Positions 45,192-54,021 are shown, counted from the stretch's first letter. The stretch is DNA of 64,000 bases from CAYOUV01 sp963790075 (GCA_963790075.1 CAWBNG010000007.1:62001-126000); one strand, 5' to 3'. Numbers and translations: made by a program. The notes: generated from the letters alone by a model not told the origin.

Positions 45192-45346
45192 CTTTTTCCG
45201 GAAGTTGTAATAAAACATGCTGTCGTTCTAGAGCAGGAGTAAAGTTTTGTATAAAATGTAACTATAAGTTGGTTGGGAATACGTGAGGCGAGAAAAACCA
45301 ATATTATTAATGCAAGGGGAAGGGGCAACCGGTCCCTTTATGCGAT

Positions 45347-45892
45347 GTGAAAACCTTTCGGGTTGCTGATGTTGATAATACAGTTGGGGGTTGGATACAG
45401 GACTTGATACTAAATCCTCAATCGGTCACTGTTGCATTGATGGGAATGCAAGCAGAAACCCAACACGAGAATCTGGCCTTGATTGAACACCTTTCAATCC
45501 TCGATGGTGATTTTCCAAAAGAAACCTTGCCAGGTCGAAAACAAAGGCTAGAAGAGGAATTAACGAAACTAAAACTTGAATACAATGATTTGAATTCACA
45601 CATTCAAAACGTGGTCATCACAGATGAACACTTGGACCAAATCGAAACGTTCATTTCTGAAGTACGGGAGGGGATTGAGGCAGCCACATTCGAGGATAAG
45701 TGGCGCATACTTGAACTTTTTGATGTGCATGGTAAACTAGCAATAGAGAATAGCGAAAGGGTAATCTACCTAAAATGCATTCTTATCCCAAATCAGCAAC
45801 TGCCGTCGCTCATCCAAATATCGCCTTCATTAAATACTGGGGCAACCGCGACCAGGCTCTGCGGCTGCCGTCCAACGGCTCACTTTCGATGA
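45347..45892 (+). pseudogene. Large serine recombinase, C-terminal remnant
   Basis: The frame (GTG at 45347, open a little upstream as PLCDVKTF) reads FRVADVDNTVGGWIQDLILN, then a coiled-coil LEEELTKLKLEYNDLNSHIQ, FISEVREGIEAATFEDKWRI, LELFDVHGKLAIENSERVIY. This is the zinc-ribbon end and C-terminal domain of large serine integrases. The catalytic serine domain is missing, because kinase sequence lies directly before it. The open frame runs through the right 41-bp repeat into mvaD, so the integrase end and the attachment site overlap. Confidence 0.85.
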
Positions 45893-46755
45893 ATCTCGAC
45901 GGCTTGTCCACCCGCACCACAGTCAGCTTCCAGCCCTCCCTGCCCTACGACGAATTGATCATCAACGGCCGCCAGATCGGCGGTCCCGGCTTGGAGCGCG
46001 TCTCATCCATCCTGGACGAGGTGCGCCGGGTAGCCAATATCGAGCACTACGCCGGGGTAATGAGCGAGAACGACTTCCCGGCCGGGGCCGGGATCGCCTC
46101 GTCTGCCTCGGCCTTTGCGGCGCTGGCCCTGGCTGCCAGCCAGGCTGCCGGGCTCGAACCGAGCGAGGCCGAGCTGTCGGTGCTGGCGCGTCATGGCTCA
46201 GGCTCGGCCAGCCGCTCAGTTCCGGGCGGATACGTCGAGTGGCAGGTCGGCACGGGCGATACCGACTCCTTCGCTTTTTCGATCGCGCCGCCCGAACACT
46301 GGGCGCTGGCGGACTGCATCGCCGTCTTGAGCAGCGAGCACAAGACCACTGGCTCGACCCAGGGTCACGCCCTGGCCGCGACCAGTCCACTGCAGGCTGC
46401 CCGCGTGGCCGACGCCCCCCGCCGCCTGGAACTCTGCCGCACGGCCATCCTGGAGCGCGACTTCCCGGCGCTGGTCGCGGTCATCGAGCTCGACTCGGAC
46501 TTGATGCACGCCGTGATGATGACTTCCCAACCTGCGCTGTTCTACTGGCAGCCCGCTACCCTGAGCTTGATGGGGGCCGTGCGCGCCTGGCGTGCGGACG
46601 GGTTAGCGGTGGCGTACAGCATCGACGCCGGACCGAACGTGCACGTCATCTGCCTCCAGGGTGAAATCGAGACGGTCTCCGCGCGCCTGAAAGAGCTGCC
46701 AGAGGTCCAGAGCGTGCTGAAAGCCACGGCCGGCGGGCCGGCCTATCTTGTATAA
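45775..46755 (+). CDS. mvaD: Diphosphomevalonate (or phosphomevalonate) decarboxylase
   Basis: 326 residues, GHMP kinase superfamily. SATAVAHPNIAFIKYWGNRD and the ATP loop PAGAGIASSASAFAALALAA, with HGSGSASRSVPGGYVEW and DAGPNVHVICL later, match mevalonate-pathway decarboxylases that give isopentenyl (di)phosphate. The first six residues (MHSYPK) come from the inserted element; the original start (MSS) is stranded at 34944. TAATCT lies 7 bases before the ATG and could serve as a new -10, so expression may now depend on the element. No other mevalonate gene is visible. Confidence 0.9.
   Translation: MHSYPKSATAVAHPNIAFIKYWGNRDQALRLPSNGSLSMNLDGLSTRTTVSFQPSLPYDELIINGRQIGGPGLERVSSILDEVRRVANIEHYAGVMSENDFPAGAGIASSASAFAALALAASQAAGLEPSEAELSVLARHGSGSASRSVPGGYVEWQVGTGDTDSFAFSIAPPEHWALADCIAVLSSEHKTTGSTQGHALAATSPLQAARVADAPRRLELCRTAILERDFPALVAVIELDSDLMHAVMMTSQPALFYWQPATLSLMGAVRAWRADGLAVAYSIDAGPNVHVICLQGEIETVSARLKELPEVQSVLKATAGGPAYLV
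45796..45836 (+). repeat. Right 41-bp direct repeat (attachment site) of the mvaD element
   Basis: GCAACTGCCGTCGCTCATCC then AAATATCGCCTTCATTAAATA; one base differs from 34953-34993. It is shared by the recombinase remnant's 3' end and mvaD. Confidence 0.88.
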
Positions 46756-46794
46756 GGTTAATATCCTTCTTATTTTGCGATAAATGAATCGGGA

Positions 46795-46800
46795 TATAAT
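46795..46800 (+). promoter_or_regulatory. -10 box of the rseP-like operon
   Basis: TATAAT 55 bases before the protease ATG at 46856. Leader with AAAGGTAGAAAG as ribosome-binding site. Confidence 0.5.
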
Positions 46801-46855
46801 GAGCGCGCGAAAACTGTCGATCGCGCGCTTTAGCGTTATATAAAGGTAGAAAGAA

Positions 46856-47965
46856 ATGAGTATCTCAATCTTAGCTGCTGTAATTTTCATCGCGGTATTT
46901 GCGGGCATGGTGCTGATCCACGAATTTGGGCACTTCCTGGCTGCGCGCTTCTTCAAAGTCGAAGTGGAAGAATTTGGGATTGGCATCCCGCCCAAGGCCC
47001 TGACGCTGTTTCATTGGAAAGGCACCGAATTCACCCTCAACTGGCTGCCTCTCGGAGGCTTTGTCCGCCCGAAAGGGGAGAATGATCCAGAAGTCCCCGG
47101 TGGACTGGCTGCATCTTCCCCGTGGGTGCGCCTGGGCGTACTGCTGGCCGGCCCGACCATGAACCTGATCCTGGGCGTGCTGGTCTACAGCCTGATCTTC
47201 AACCAGATGGGCTTGCCGGACTTCGGCAAGGTCAAGGTTTACGACGTTTCGCCCAATTCGCCCGCCTCCCAGGCTGGGTTGAAAGTGGACGATATCATCC
47301 TGAGCATTGCCGGGGAAAAGGTGAGTTCAAACTCGCAAACCCGCTCGATCATTTTGAGCCATCTCGACCAGCCGATCGAGATTAGCGTACAGCGCGGAGG
47401 CCAAACTCTGACGCTGACGGCCACGCCCTTGAGCAGCCGCAGCCAGCAGGAAGGTGCCCTGGGATTCGTGCCCGGCGCGCCTTTCGTCCCGGCCAGCTCC
47501 TGGTTCGCCACACTGCCCTACAGCGTTAACACCACCTTCGAACAGGCCCGCCAGATCCTGCTGCTGCCGGCGCAGATGATCCGCGGCACACTCTCGCCGC
47601 AGGAAGGCCGCTTCATCGGCATGAAGGGCATTTACGACTTCTTCCAGACCACCGTCAACGCGGACGTGCAGAGCCGCGAGCAGCCTGCCGCGCCCACTTC
47701 CGGGCAACCGGTGCAGCCGACCTTCTTCACCTTGAGCCTGATCGCCACCCTGACCATCACGCTGGGCGTCTTCAACCTGCTGCCGTTCCCGGCCCTGGAT
47801 GGTGGCCGCATCCTGTTCGTCATCCCGGAACTGTTGGGTGGCAAACGCGTCCCGGCGCGCTTCGAGAACGCCGTGCATGCCATCGGCTTTATGATCCTGA
47901 TCGCTTTCCTGCTCTACGTGAACTTCATGGATTTCTTCAGCCCAATCCATATTGCTCTGCCATAA
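46856..47965 (+). CDS. rseP: RIP (site-2) metalloprotease, RseP/M50 family
   Basis: 369 residues. The zinc-binding HEFGH (22-26) lies in the first membrane helix, followed by FGIGIPPKALTLFHWKGTEF and LPLGGFVRPKGENDPEVPGG. A PDZ domain (about 125-200, VYDVSPNSPASQAGLKVDDI) is next, with a second metal motif LPFPALDGGRILFV about residue 305 and a final helix. It cleaves membrane proteins within the bilayer, typically anti-sigma factors. It heads a tight run: the HEAT gene starts 3 bases after its stop. Confidence 0.92.
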   Translation: MSISILAAVIFIAVFAGMVLIHEFGHFLAARFFKVEVEEFGIGIPPKALTLFHWKGTEFTLNWLPLGGFVRPKGENDPEVPGGLAASSPWVRLGVLLAGPTMNLILGVLVYSLIFNQMGLPDFGKVKVYDVSPNSPASQAGLKVDDIILSIAGEKVSSNSQTRSIILSHLDQPIEISVQRGGQTLTLTATPLSSRSQQEGALGFVPGAPFVPASSWFATLPYSVNTTFEQARQILLLPAQMIRGTLSPQEGRFIGMKGIYDFFQTTVNADVQSREQPAAPTSGQPVQPTFFTLSLIATLTITLGVFNLLPFPALDGGRILFVIPELLGGKRVPARFENAVHAIGFMILIAFLLYVNFMDFFSPIHIALP

Positions 47966-47968
47966 CGC

Positions 47969-48946
47969 ATGAACGACACTCAACTAACTTTCCCTCAAGT
48001 ATTGGAAGCACTGCTGGACCACAGCCAGCCGTTTTCGAATCAACACTTACCGCACTTCTCGGACATCAATACCGACGAGCTGGCATCCCTGCTTGAGGTC
48101 TGGTCACGCATCGAACCGGGCCGCAAGCAACAACTGCTCTCCGATCTGGATGAACTGGCCGAAGAGGATACCCTGGTCTCCTTCGACAACCTGGCCCGCG
48201 CCCTGCTGACGGATGACGACCCGCAGGTCCGCGAGCTGTCCATCCGGCTGCTGGATGAATGTGAGGACACCAAACTTGCCCCGATCTTCATCAAAATGCT
48301 GAACGGTGACGAAAACAACGACGTCCGCGCCGCTGCCGCCACTGCGCTGGGAATGTTCGTCGAAAAAGGCGAACTCGAGGAAATCCCTGCCGAGACCCAC
48401 CGCGCGGTTGAAAATGCGCTGCTGTTAGCCGCCGGAGGCCAGGAACATCCCGAAGTCCAGCGGCGGGCGCTCGAGTCGTTGGGCTATTCCTCGCGCACCG
48501 AAGTTGCCGGGCTGCTCGAATCCGCCTTTCAACGCCCCGAACCCGATTGGACCGCCAGCGCGCTGTTTGCCATGGGGCGTTCCTACGACCGCCGCTGGGC
48601 CGATCACGTGCTCAGCATGCTGCCAAACGACGACCAGCGCATCCGCCTGGCAGCCGTCGAGGCAGCCGGGGAACTGGGCTTGCCCTCCGCGCGGACCATT
48701 CTGCTGCGCATGCTGGAAGAGGAGGACGACGATCTGGTCTTTGGCGCGCTGGTCTGGTCGCTCTCGCAAATCGGGGGGGAGGACGTGCGCACCTACCTGG
48801 TCAGCCTGCTCGACCAATACGAAGAAGAAGACCAGATCGCCTACATCGAAGATGCACTCGCAAATTTAGACTTTACCGAAGGTCTGAATGAGTTCGACCT
48901 GATCGCCTACGACGCCGACGACGAATTCGAACTGCCAGAAGAATAG
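47969..48946 (+). CDS. HEAT-repeat protein
   Basis: 325 residues of alpha-helical HEAT/PBS-lyase-like repeats (ALLTDDDPQVRELSIRLLDE, MLNGDENNDVRAAAATALGM, MLPNDDQRIRLAAVEAAGEL, MLEEEDDDLVFGALVWSLSQ) with a very acidic C-terminus (YDADDEFELPEE). It probably acts as a protein-binding scaffold. It starts 3 bases after the protease stop, so the two are translationally linked; a role in regulating the protease is conceivable but inferred. Confidence 0.85.
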   Translation: MNDTQLTFPQVLEALLDHSQPFSNQHLPHFSDINTDELASLLEVWSRIEPGRKQQLLSDLDELAEEDTLVSFDNLARALLTDDDPQVRELSIRLLDECEDTKLAPIFIKMLNGDENNDVRAAAATALGMFVEKGELEEIPAETHRAVENALLLAAGGQEHPEVQRRALESLGYSSRTEVAGLLESAFQRPEPDWTASALFAMGRSYDRRWADHVLSMLPNDDQRIRLAAVEAAGELGLPSARTILLRMLEEEDDDLVFGALVWSLSQIGGEDVRTYLVSLLDQYEEEDQIAYIEDALANLDFTEGLNEFDLIAYDADDEFELPEE

Positions 48947-48967
48947 AAAACATCACGGCCCACCTCG

Positions 48968-49885
48968 ATGCCGCTGAACGCCCTCCTGACCACCTTCATC
49001 AACAATTTACTGCCCATTTTGCTCATCAGCGGAGTGGGCTTCGCCCTCGGCAAGGCGCTTCCGATCGATTCGCGCAGCGTCGGGCGGGTGATCTTTTATA
49101 TTTTCAGTCCCATTCTGGTTTTTGATCTGCTGCTGCAAAATGAGTTGCCATTAAGTGCCATCCTGAAGACGATGTCCTTCTCACTGGCAGCCAGCACCGG
49201 CGTCGGCCTGCTGGCCTTGCTGGCCGGACGGCTGCTGCGCCTCGAGCGCCCGGTGCTGATCGCCGTCCTGTTGACCACCATTTTTGGAAATACCGGCAAC
49301 TATGGCTTGCCGCTGGTCTCCTTTGCCTTTGGGAAAGACGCGCTGGCTTACGCCAGCTTGTATTTTGTCACCAACTCGATCCTGTTCAACACGCTCGGCG
49401 TGCTGCTGGCCTCGCTGGGACACATGAACTTCAAGCAGGCCCTGCTGGGGCTGCTGAAGGTCCCTACGGTTTACGCCGTAGTGCTGGCTTTGGGATTGAA
49501 TAATTTTCACCTGGTCATGCCCGCACCCCTGGCCCGGACGGTGCAGTTGGCAGCCAATGGCGCCATCCCGCTCATGCTGGTGCTGCTGGGATTGGAACTG
49601 GTAAAGGTACAATGGTCCAACAGCACCCGAGCGGTGGGAATAAGCACTTTTCTGCGGCTGGCCGCCGGCCCGCTGATCGGCTTGCTGCTGGCCATCCCAT
49701 TTGGTTTGAGTGGGGCTGCGCACCAGGGCAACGTCGTGGAAGCCTCCATGCCATCCGCGGTCACCACCACCGTGCTGGCAACCGAGTACAATGTAGAACC
49801 AGCTCTGGTGACTGCCATTGTTTTCGTCAGCACCCTGCTCAGCCCGCTCACTTTGACGCCTCTGCTGGTAATCCTTGGGAGGTAA
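48968..49885 (+). CDS. AEC-family transporter
   Basis: 305 residues, ten hydrophobic helices in the auxin-efflux-carrier fold. NNLLPILLISGVGFALGKAL at the start, TTIFGNTGNYGLPLVSFAFG in helix 4 and AVTTTVLATEYNVEPALVTA near the end are the usual signatures. It moves an organic acid or amino-acid-like solute across the membrane; the substrate is unknown. It starts 21 bases after the HEAT gene. Confidence 0.9.
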   Translation: MPLNALLTTFINNLLPILLISGVGFALGKALPIDSRSVGRVIFYIFSPILVFDLLLQNELPLSAILKTMSFSLAASTGVGLLALLAGRLLRLERPVLIAVLLTTIFGNTGNYGLPLVSFAFGKDALAYASLYFVTNSILFNTLGVLLASLGHMNFKQALLGLLKVPTVYAVVLALGLNNFHLVMPAPLARTVQLAANGAIPLMLVLLGLELVKVQWSNSTRAVGISTFLRLAAGPLIGLLLAIPFGLSGAAHQGNVVEASMPSAVTTTVLATEYNVEPALVTAIVFVSTLLSPLTLTPLLVILGR

Positions 49886-49886
49886 A

Positions 49887-51080
49887 ATGCGCCGTTTGCC
49901 GCTCCTGATTGTAATGGCCGCCTCGCTGCTTGGATTGGCGCGGCCGGCTGGGGCACAGTCCGGAGTCGACCTATCAGGCATCCATGTGGAGTACAACTTC
50001 GGGGTACAGATCACGTTCTCGGCCCACATCCAATCGTCGAGCCCCATCCAGGAAGTCTTATTGCTCTTTCGTGACGAGCACGAGACTGCCACGCGCGTGT
50101 ATCCGGCCCGGTTCGACGCCAACGGGCAGGCAAGCTACCAATATGACGCGACCCAAAACGCCCTGCGGCCGTTCGCACCGATCTTATTCTGGTTCCAGGT
50201 CACGCTGCAGGACGGGCAGACTTATACCTCCCAAAACTATAAATTTGTCTATGCCGACAACCGTTTCGACTGGCAAACGCTGGAAGACGGCGCGTTGCAC
50301 GTGCATTGGTACGCAGGGGATGCCGCCTTTGGACAGGCTGCGCTGGACACCAGTCGCGCCGGGTTGCAGCGCATCGGCGAACTGATCCCGTTAAACCTGG
50401 ACCAGCCCATCGAGCTTTACCTCTACGCCTCGGCCACCGACCTGCAGGAGACACTCTCGCTGGGCGGACAGACCTGGGTGGCCGGGCATGCCAATCCAGA
50501 GCTGGGCGTGGTACTGGTCGCAGTCGCTGCGGGACAGCAGCAGCTAAATCTGATGGAACAATTGATCCCGCATGAACTGGCGCACGTACTGTTGTATCGC
50601 AAGCTTGGTACGCCTTACAACCGCCTGCCAGCCTGGTTGAGCGAAGGGATCGCGACCATCTCCGAGCTGTATCCCAATCCAGAATATCCCCACGTGCTGA
50701 ACCAGGCCAGGCAGGACAATCAACTAATCCCCATCGCCAGCCTATGCCAGGGCTTCCCACCGGAGACATCGCAGGCCTTCCTGGCGTATGCCAAATCGGC
50801 TTCGTTCACGCGCTACCTGTATGACACCTTCGGCAACAGTGGGCTGGAGCTATTGCTCAACACCTACGCCGATGGCCTCAATTGCGAACAAGGAGCCGCC
50901 CGCGCCTTAGGCCTGACCCTGACCCAACTGGATTTGCACTGGCGCGAATCCGTGCTTGGCGAAAATCCAGCGGGGATGGCCGCGCGCAACCTCTGGCCGT
51001 ATGTCATCGTGCTCCTGCTGATACTGGCCGTCCCGGCCTGGGGTATCCTCAAAATTATGTTACAGAGAAAGGAAAAATAG
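49887..51080 (+). CDS. Peptidase MA-family (gluzincin) exported protein
   Basis: 397 residues from the ATG at 49887, which has GGGAGGTAAA before it and lies 1 base after the AEC stop. Signal peptide (LLIVMAASLLGLARPAGAQS), an N-terminal beta domain (about 25-140), then a metallopeptidase domain with HELAH (about 229-233) and the downstream zinc ligand in LPAWLSEGIATI, and a C-terminal transmembrane helix (YVIVLLLILAVPAWGILKIM). It is anchored with the catalytic domain outside. Confidence 0.87.
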   Translation: MRRLPLLIVMAASLLGLARPAGAQSGVDLSGIHVEYNFGVQITFSAHIQSSSPIQEVLLLFRDEHETATRVYPARFDANGQASYQYDATQNALRPFAPILFWFQVTLQDGQTYTSQNYKFVYADNRFDWQTLEDGALHVHWYAGDAAFGQAALDTSRAGLQRIGELIPLNLDQPIELYLYASATDLQETLSLGGQTWVAGHANPELGVVLVAVAAGQQQLNLMEQLIPHELAHVLLYRKLGTPYNRLPAWLSEGIATISELYPNPEYPHVLNQARQDNQLIPIASLCQGFPPETSQAFLAYAKSASFTRYLYDTFGNSGLELLLNTYADGLNCEQGAARALGLTLTQLDLHWRESVLGENPAGMAARNLWPYVIVLLLILAVPAWGILKIMLQRKEK

Positions 51081-51081
51081 C

Positions 51082-51381
51082 ATGACCAATCCCCTCCAGA
51101 CGAAAACGCGACTGCATCTCTGGGTCACTGGACGGGTGCAAGGCGTTGGGTTCCGGGCTTTCGTCGCCAGCAGCGCATACCTGATCGGCCTGACCGGCTG
51201 GGTGCGCAACGTAGGCTACGATACGGTCGAAGCCGTGGCCGAGGGTCCGCGCGATCAAGTGGAACAATTCCTGGAAGCAGTCAGGACCGGGCCGCGCAGT
51301 GCACGGGTGGATCAGGCGCGCACGGAATGGGAAACGGCGAGTGGTGAATTTACCAGTTTTGAAGTGATACGCAGTTTGTAG
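51082..51381 (+). CDS. acyP: Acylphosphatase
   Basis: 99 residues. It hydrolyses acyl phosphates to a carboxylate and phosphate. The signature VTGRVQGVGFRAFVASSAYL carries the phosphate-binding Arg25, and GLTGWVRNVGYDTVEAVAEG the catalytic Asn43. AAAGGAAAAATAGC precedes the ATG, 1 base after the previous stop; last gene of the five-gene run. Confidence 0.95.
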   Translation: MTNPLQTKTRLHLWVTGRVQGVGFRAFVASSAYLIGLTGWVRNVGYDTVEAVAEGPRDQVEQFLEAVRTGPRSARVDQARTEWETASGEFTSFEVIRSL

Positions 51382-51450
51382 AAATCCCACCCGGCTGAAT
51401 CTTCTGAATCTGCCAGGCAGGGATTTAGCTAAACCCCAATCCCCTTTCCT

Positions 51451-51633
51451 TCAACGAAAAAATCCACCCTGCCCGCTCACCAGGTGAGCGAGCACTTCGA
51501 TATCCAGCAATTTCCCGGCCCAGAAAATGGCACGCGCCACGGCTGCAGCGTCAGGGCCGGGATGGTTGTGCGCCAAAATGCTGGAGGCCGCGTCGGCCGG
51601 GCTGTTGATGGTCGGTCGCACTTCGGTAATTCG
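51451..51633 (-). pseudogene. RadC-like (JAB/MPN) C-terminal remnant
   Basis: The minus frame reads ITEVRPTINSPADAASSILA then HNHPGPDAAAVARAIFWAGK and LLDIEVLAHLVSGQGGFF, matching the conserved end of RadC (SPADA, HNHPSGD, AGKLLGIEVLDH). It opens directly after a TAG (51634-51636) and has no start, so only the last third of the gene is left. Confidence 0.8.
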
Positions 51634-51733
51634 CTAAACCGGTCTGGGAATAGATGCAACCATGATCTAACCCCCTGAATTTATTTTCCACACGAAATAA
51701 TCCTTACGGTGAGAAGACAAGCACCCTTTAAGG

Positions 51734-51765
51734 GATTACCCCCACGACAATTCGTGGGGGTAATC
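51734..51765 (-). terminator. Perfect 14-bp hairpin
   Basis: GATTACCCCCACGA / TCGTGGGGGTAATC with a CAAT loop, 75 bases past the stop of the Cys-rich gene on the minus strand. No clear T-run. Confidence 0.6.
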
Positions 51766-51840
51766 TGACCAACTCAGAGGGAGGAGAGAGAGGGTCTGCT
51801 GGTGGGCATTCGGAGGAGAACTGCCCGCTCAGTAAACTTG

Positions 51841-52059
51841 TTACATTGGGTCGTAGTCGGGGTTCGTACCACACCAGACGCAGGCGGGTTTATCGAACTT
51901 ATTGCAGGTCAGTGCATTGGAGCAGCGACGGGCAAGGACTCTGGGTGGCTGGTCGGGAAGAAATTCAGCCGGGTACACCACATCAGATTCCAGCGCAATT
52001 TCGTGGCCTACGTGATCACAATATTGGATCTTGTCAACTTGCCAGGTCCGGTATGCCAT
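51841..52059 (-). CDS. Small Cys-rich (zinc-ribbon-like) protein
   Basis: 72 residues behind GGAGGTTGAT, a strong ribosome-binding site. YCDHVGHEIALE then VLARRCSNALTCNKFDKPAC and VWCGTNPDYDPM give five cysteines and a histidine in a pattern that could bind zinc. I do not recognise the family. It is monocistronic with an AT-rich upstream region and a downstream hairpin. Confidence 0.7.
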   Translation of the reverse strand: MAYRTWQVDKIQYCDHVGHEIALESDVVYPAEFLPDQPPRVLARRCSNALTCNKFDKPACVWCGTNPDYDPM

Positions 52060-52241
52060 ATCAACCTCCAGACTACACCCTTAGTGTATAACATGTCAGA
52101 CATTCTATCCAGTGACAGGCGTCACAATTCCGAATGACAAATCGCGCCATTTTGGACGACATAAGTCGTAATATTTTCGTTACAAAGCAGACGGGGATAC
52201 CCTGAGGGAGGCATCCCTGTTAATCGGGCCGAGAAATTGCC

Positions 52242-53516
52242 TTAGCGCCGTTCCAGACGGTAAATCACACCAGCGCGATAATCGCTCAGATAAAGCTCCC
52301 CAGCCGCATCCTGGCCGAAGGTCGTTATGGTAAATCCGGTCGAGAAGAGCAGTTTCGTCTGCCAGAGACCATTGACCTGCAATAGGCCCCAGACCTGGCC
52401 GCTGCAATAATCCCCGTACAGGTAAATACCCTGCCATTCGGGCAGCAGGCCGCGATAAACCTTTCCGCCGGTCACGGAACAGCCGGGGCCATGGCCATAT
52501 TCCGCCACAGGGGGGACCAGGGCGCGCCCGCCCGGATTTTCTCCACTATAGGGATGTGTGCCTTCCATAATATTCCAGCCAAAATTCAGGCCGCCGGGTG
52601 TACCAGCCGGGACGTAATCGATCTCCTCCCATTTGTTCTGCCCCACGTCACCGATATACAGGTCGCCGGTCGACGGGTCGAAGGTGATCCGCCAGGGATT
52701 GCGCAATCCGTAAGCCCAGATCTCGGGTAAACCGCCGCCCGAGGCAAAGGGATTGTCAGCCGGGATGGCGTAGGGATCGCCATGGTCCACGTCCAGGCGC
52801 AACAGCTTGCCCAGGTGGGTATTCAGCGACTGGCCGTTGCCGAGCGGGTCGCCGGCAGAACCGCCGTCGCCCAGCCCCAGGTAGAGATAGCCATCCGGGC
52901 CAAATGTGACCACGCCGCCGTTGTGGTTGGCAAACGGCTGCGCCACGGACAGCAGGCGCACTTCGCTGTTCGGATCGGCCAGGTTGGGATCGTCAGCCGA
53001 GCGGTTGAAGCGTGCAATGGCCGTGTTGCCACCGGCATCAGTGTAATTGACGTAAAAATAGCCATTCTCGGCATAGCGCGGATGGAAAGCCAGGCCCAGC
53101 AAACCGCGTTCCGAGCTATTGCTGCCTACGCGCGCGCTGATATCCAGGTAGGGCACCGGGAGCAATCCCCCGTTTTGGAGGATGCGGATGCGTCCGGGCT
53201 GTTCGAGTACGAACAATCGTCCGGAACCATCTCCCGGATCCTGGATGTCGACCGGTCCGTCCAAGCCAGAAGCGACCGCCACCCACCAGAACTGGTTCGC
53301 GTCCGGGAATTGGGTGGCAGACCCAGCCGGCTGGGTTGTTGCACTTGGAATCTCGGTCGATGGAGGCGGGAGCGGAGTCTCGCTTGGAGGCGGGACCAGG
53401 GTCGCAGTTGCGCTAGCCGGCACAGGGCCGGGGGTGACCGCTGGCGTCCCCAGAGAGCAGGCTGCGCTCACCAGAGCCAGGACCAATAGGACCTGCAGCA
53501 GGTGTGTGGTCTGCAC
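52242..53516 (-). CDS. PQQ-dependent sugar dehydrogenase (glucose/sorbosone type) lipoprotein
   Basis: 424 residues from GTG at 53516, 10 bases after the DUF1232 stop. The open frame extends further upstream but only as antisense-like sequence. Signal peptide and lipobox ALVSAAC, Thr/Pro linker, then a six-bladed beta-propeller: GLDGPVDIQDPGDGSGRLFV, LLGLAFHPRYAENGYFYVNY, FANHNGGVVTFGPDGYLYLG, GLRNPWRITFDPSTGDLYIG, DVGQNKWEEIDYVPAG. The conserved catalytic His is in NHNGG. It oxidises a sugar or aldose outside the cell if PQQ is available; PQQ synthesis genes are not visible. Confidence 0.88.
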   Translation of the reverse strand: MQTTHLLQVLLVLALVSAACSLGTPAVTPGPVPASATATLVPPPSETPLPPPSTEIPSATTQPAGSATQFPDANQFWWVAVASGLDGPVDIQDPGDGSGRLFVLEQPGRIRILQNGGLLPVPYLDISARVGSNSSERGLLGLAFHPRYAENGYFYVNYTDAGGNTAIARFNRSADDPNLADPNSEVRLLSVAQPFANHNGGVVTFGPDGYLYLGLGDGGSAGDPLGNGQSLNTHLGKLLRLDVDHGDPYAIPADNPFASGGGLPEIWAYGLRNPWRITFDPSTGDLYIGDVGQNKWEEIDYVPAGTPGGLNFGWNIMEGTHPYSGENPGGRALVPPVAEYGHGPGCSVTGGKVYRGLLPEWQGIYLYGDYCSGQVWGLLQVNGLWQTKLLFSTGFTITTFGQDAAGELYLSDYRAGVIYRLERR

Positions 53517-53526
53517 CTCGCGCTGC

Positions 53527-53907
53527 TTAATTCTGGTCCTCGTCATCGGGCAAATCCACCGTCTCGGCATCCACCACTTCGTCATCCCCTTCGACGATGT
53601 CCACATTGCTGGACAGGCTGCGCATGTGCTCCTGGACCACTTCCGGCGGGCACAGTTCGACGAACAAATAGACGCCAAACCACAGCACGGCCGCATCGTC
53701 CAACGCACCGATCACCGGCAGGGCGATCCCCGGGATCAGGTCGATCGGCCAGATCAGGTAGCCCAGGGAAGCCAGGGGTAACAGCTTGAGGAACAGATTG
53801 ACACGGGAATCTCCCATCAGGCGCAGGATCAGCTTGATGCGTTTCACCAAATCGCGCAGCATACCTTCCTGCGGCGGTACCATCATGTCTCGATTTTTCT
53901 TTGTCAT
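53527..53907 (-). CDS. DUF1232-family small membrane protein
   Basis: 126 residues from the ATG at 53907 (GGAG then five A). The family motif LASLGYLIWPIDLIPGIALP plus VIGALDDAAVLWFGVYLFVE forms two membrane helices; the tail is acidic (IVEGDDEVVDAETVDLPDDE). The function is unknown. It is upstream of and co-transcribed with the sugar dehydrogenase. Confidence 0.87.
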   Translation of the reverse strand: MTKKNRDMMVPPQEGMLRDLVKRIKLILRLMGDSRVNLFLKLLPLASLGYLIWPIDLIPGIALPVIGALDDAAVLWFGVYLFVELCPPEVVQEHMRSLSSNVDIVEGDDEVVDAETVDLPDDEDQN

Positions 53908-54021
53908 TTTTTCTCCAATCCATATCGCCAATTACGGCTTCTGTTATTATAAAGCACACCAGGTGCAACTTTTTGAGGGTTAAATGCATCTAATAAACCG
54001 TATCTAGCTCAATTTTACGGA

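Larger units (their letters stand above)
34953..45836. mobile_element. 10.9-kb element integrated in the 5' end of mvaD
   Basis: Bounded by 41-bp direct repeats of mvaD coding sequence, with a serine-recombinase remnant against the right repeat. Inside the repeats the sequence is visibly more AT-rich than the mvaD flank. Cargo is an IS3-type remnant, a two-component pair, three FGGY kinases (one decayed) and a membrane alpha/beta hydrolase. No transfer or replication genes are visible and several cargo genes are damaged, so the element is probably immobile now. Confidence 0.8.
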
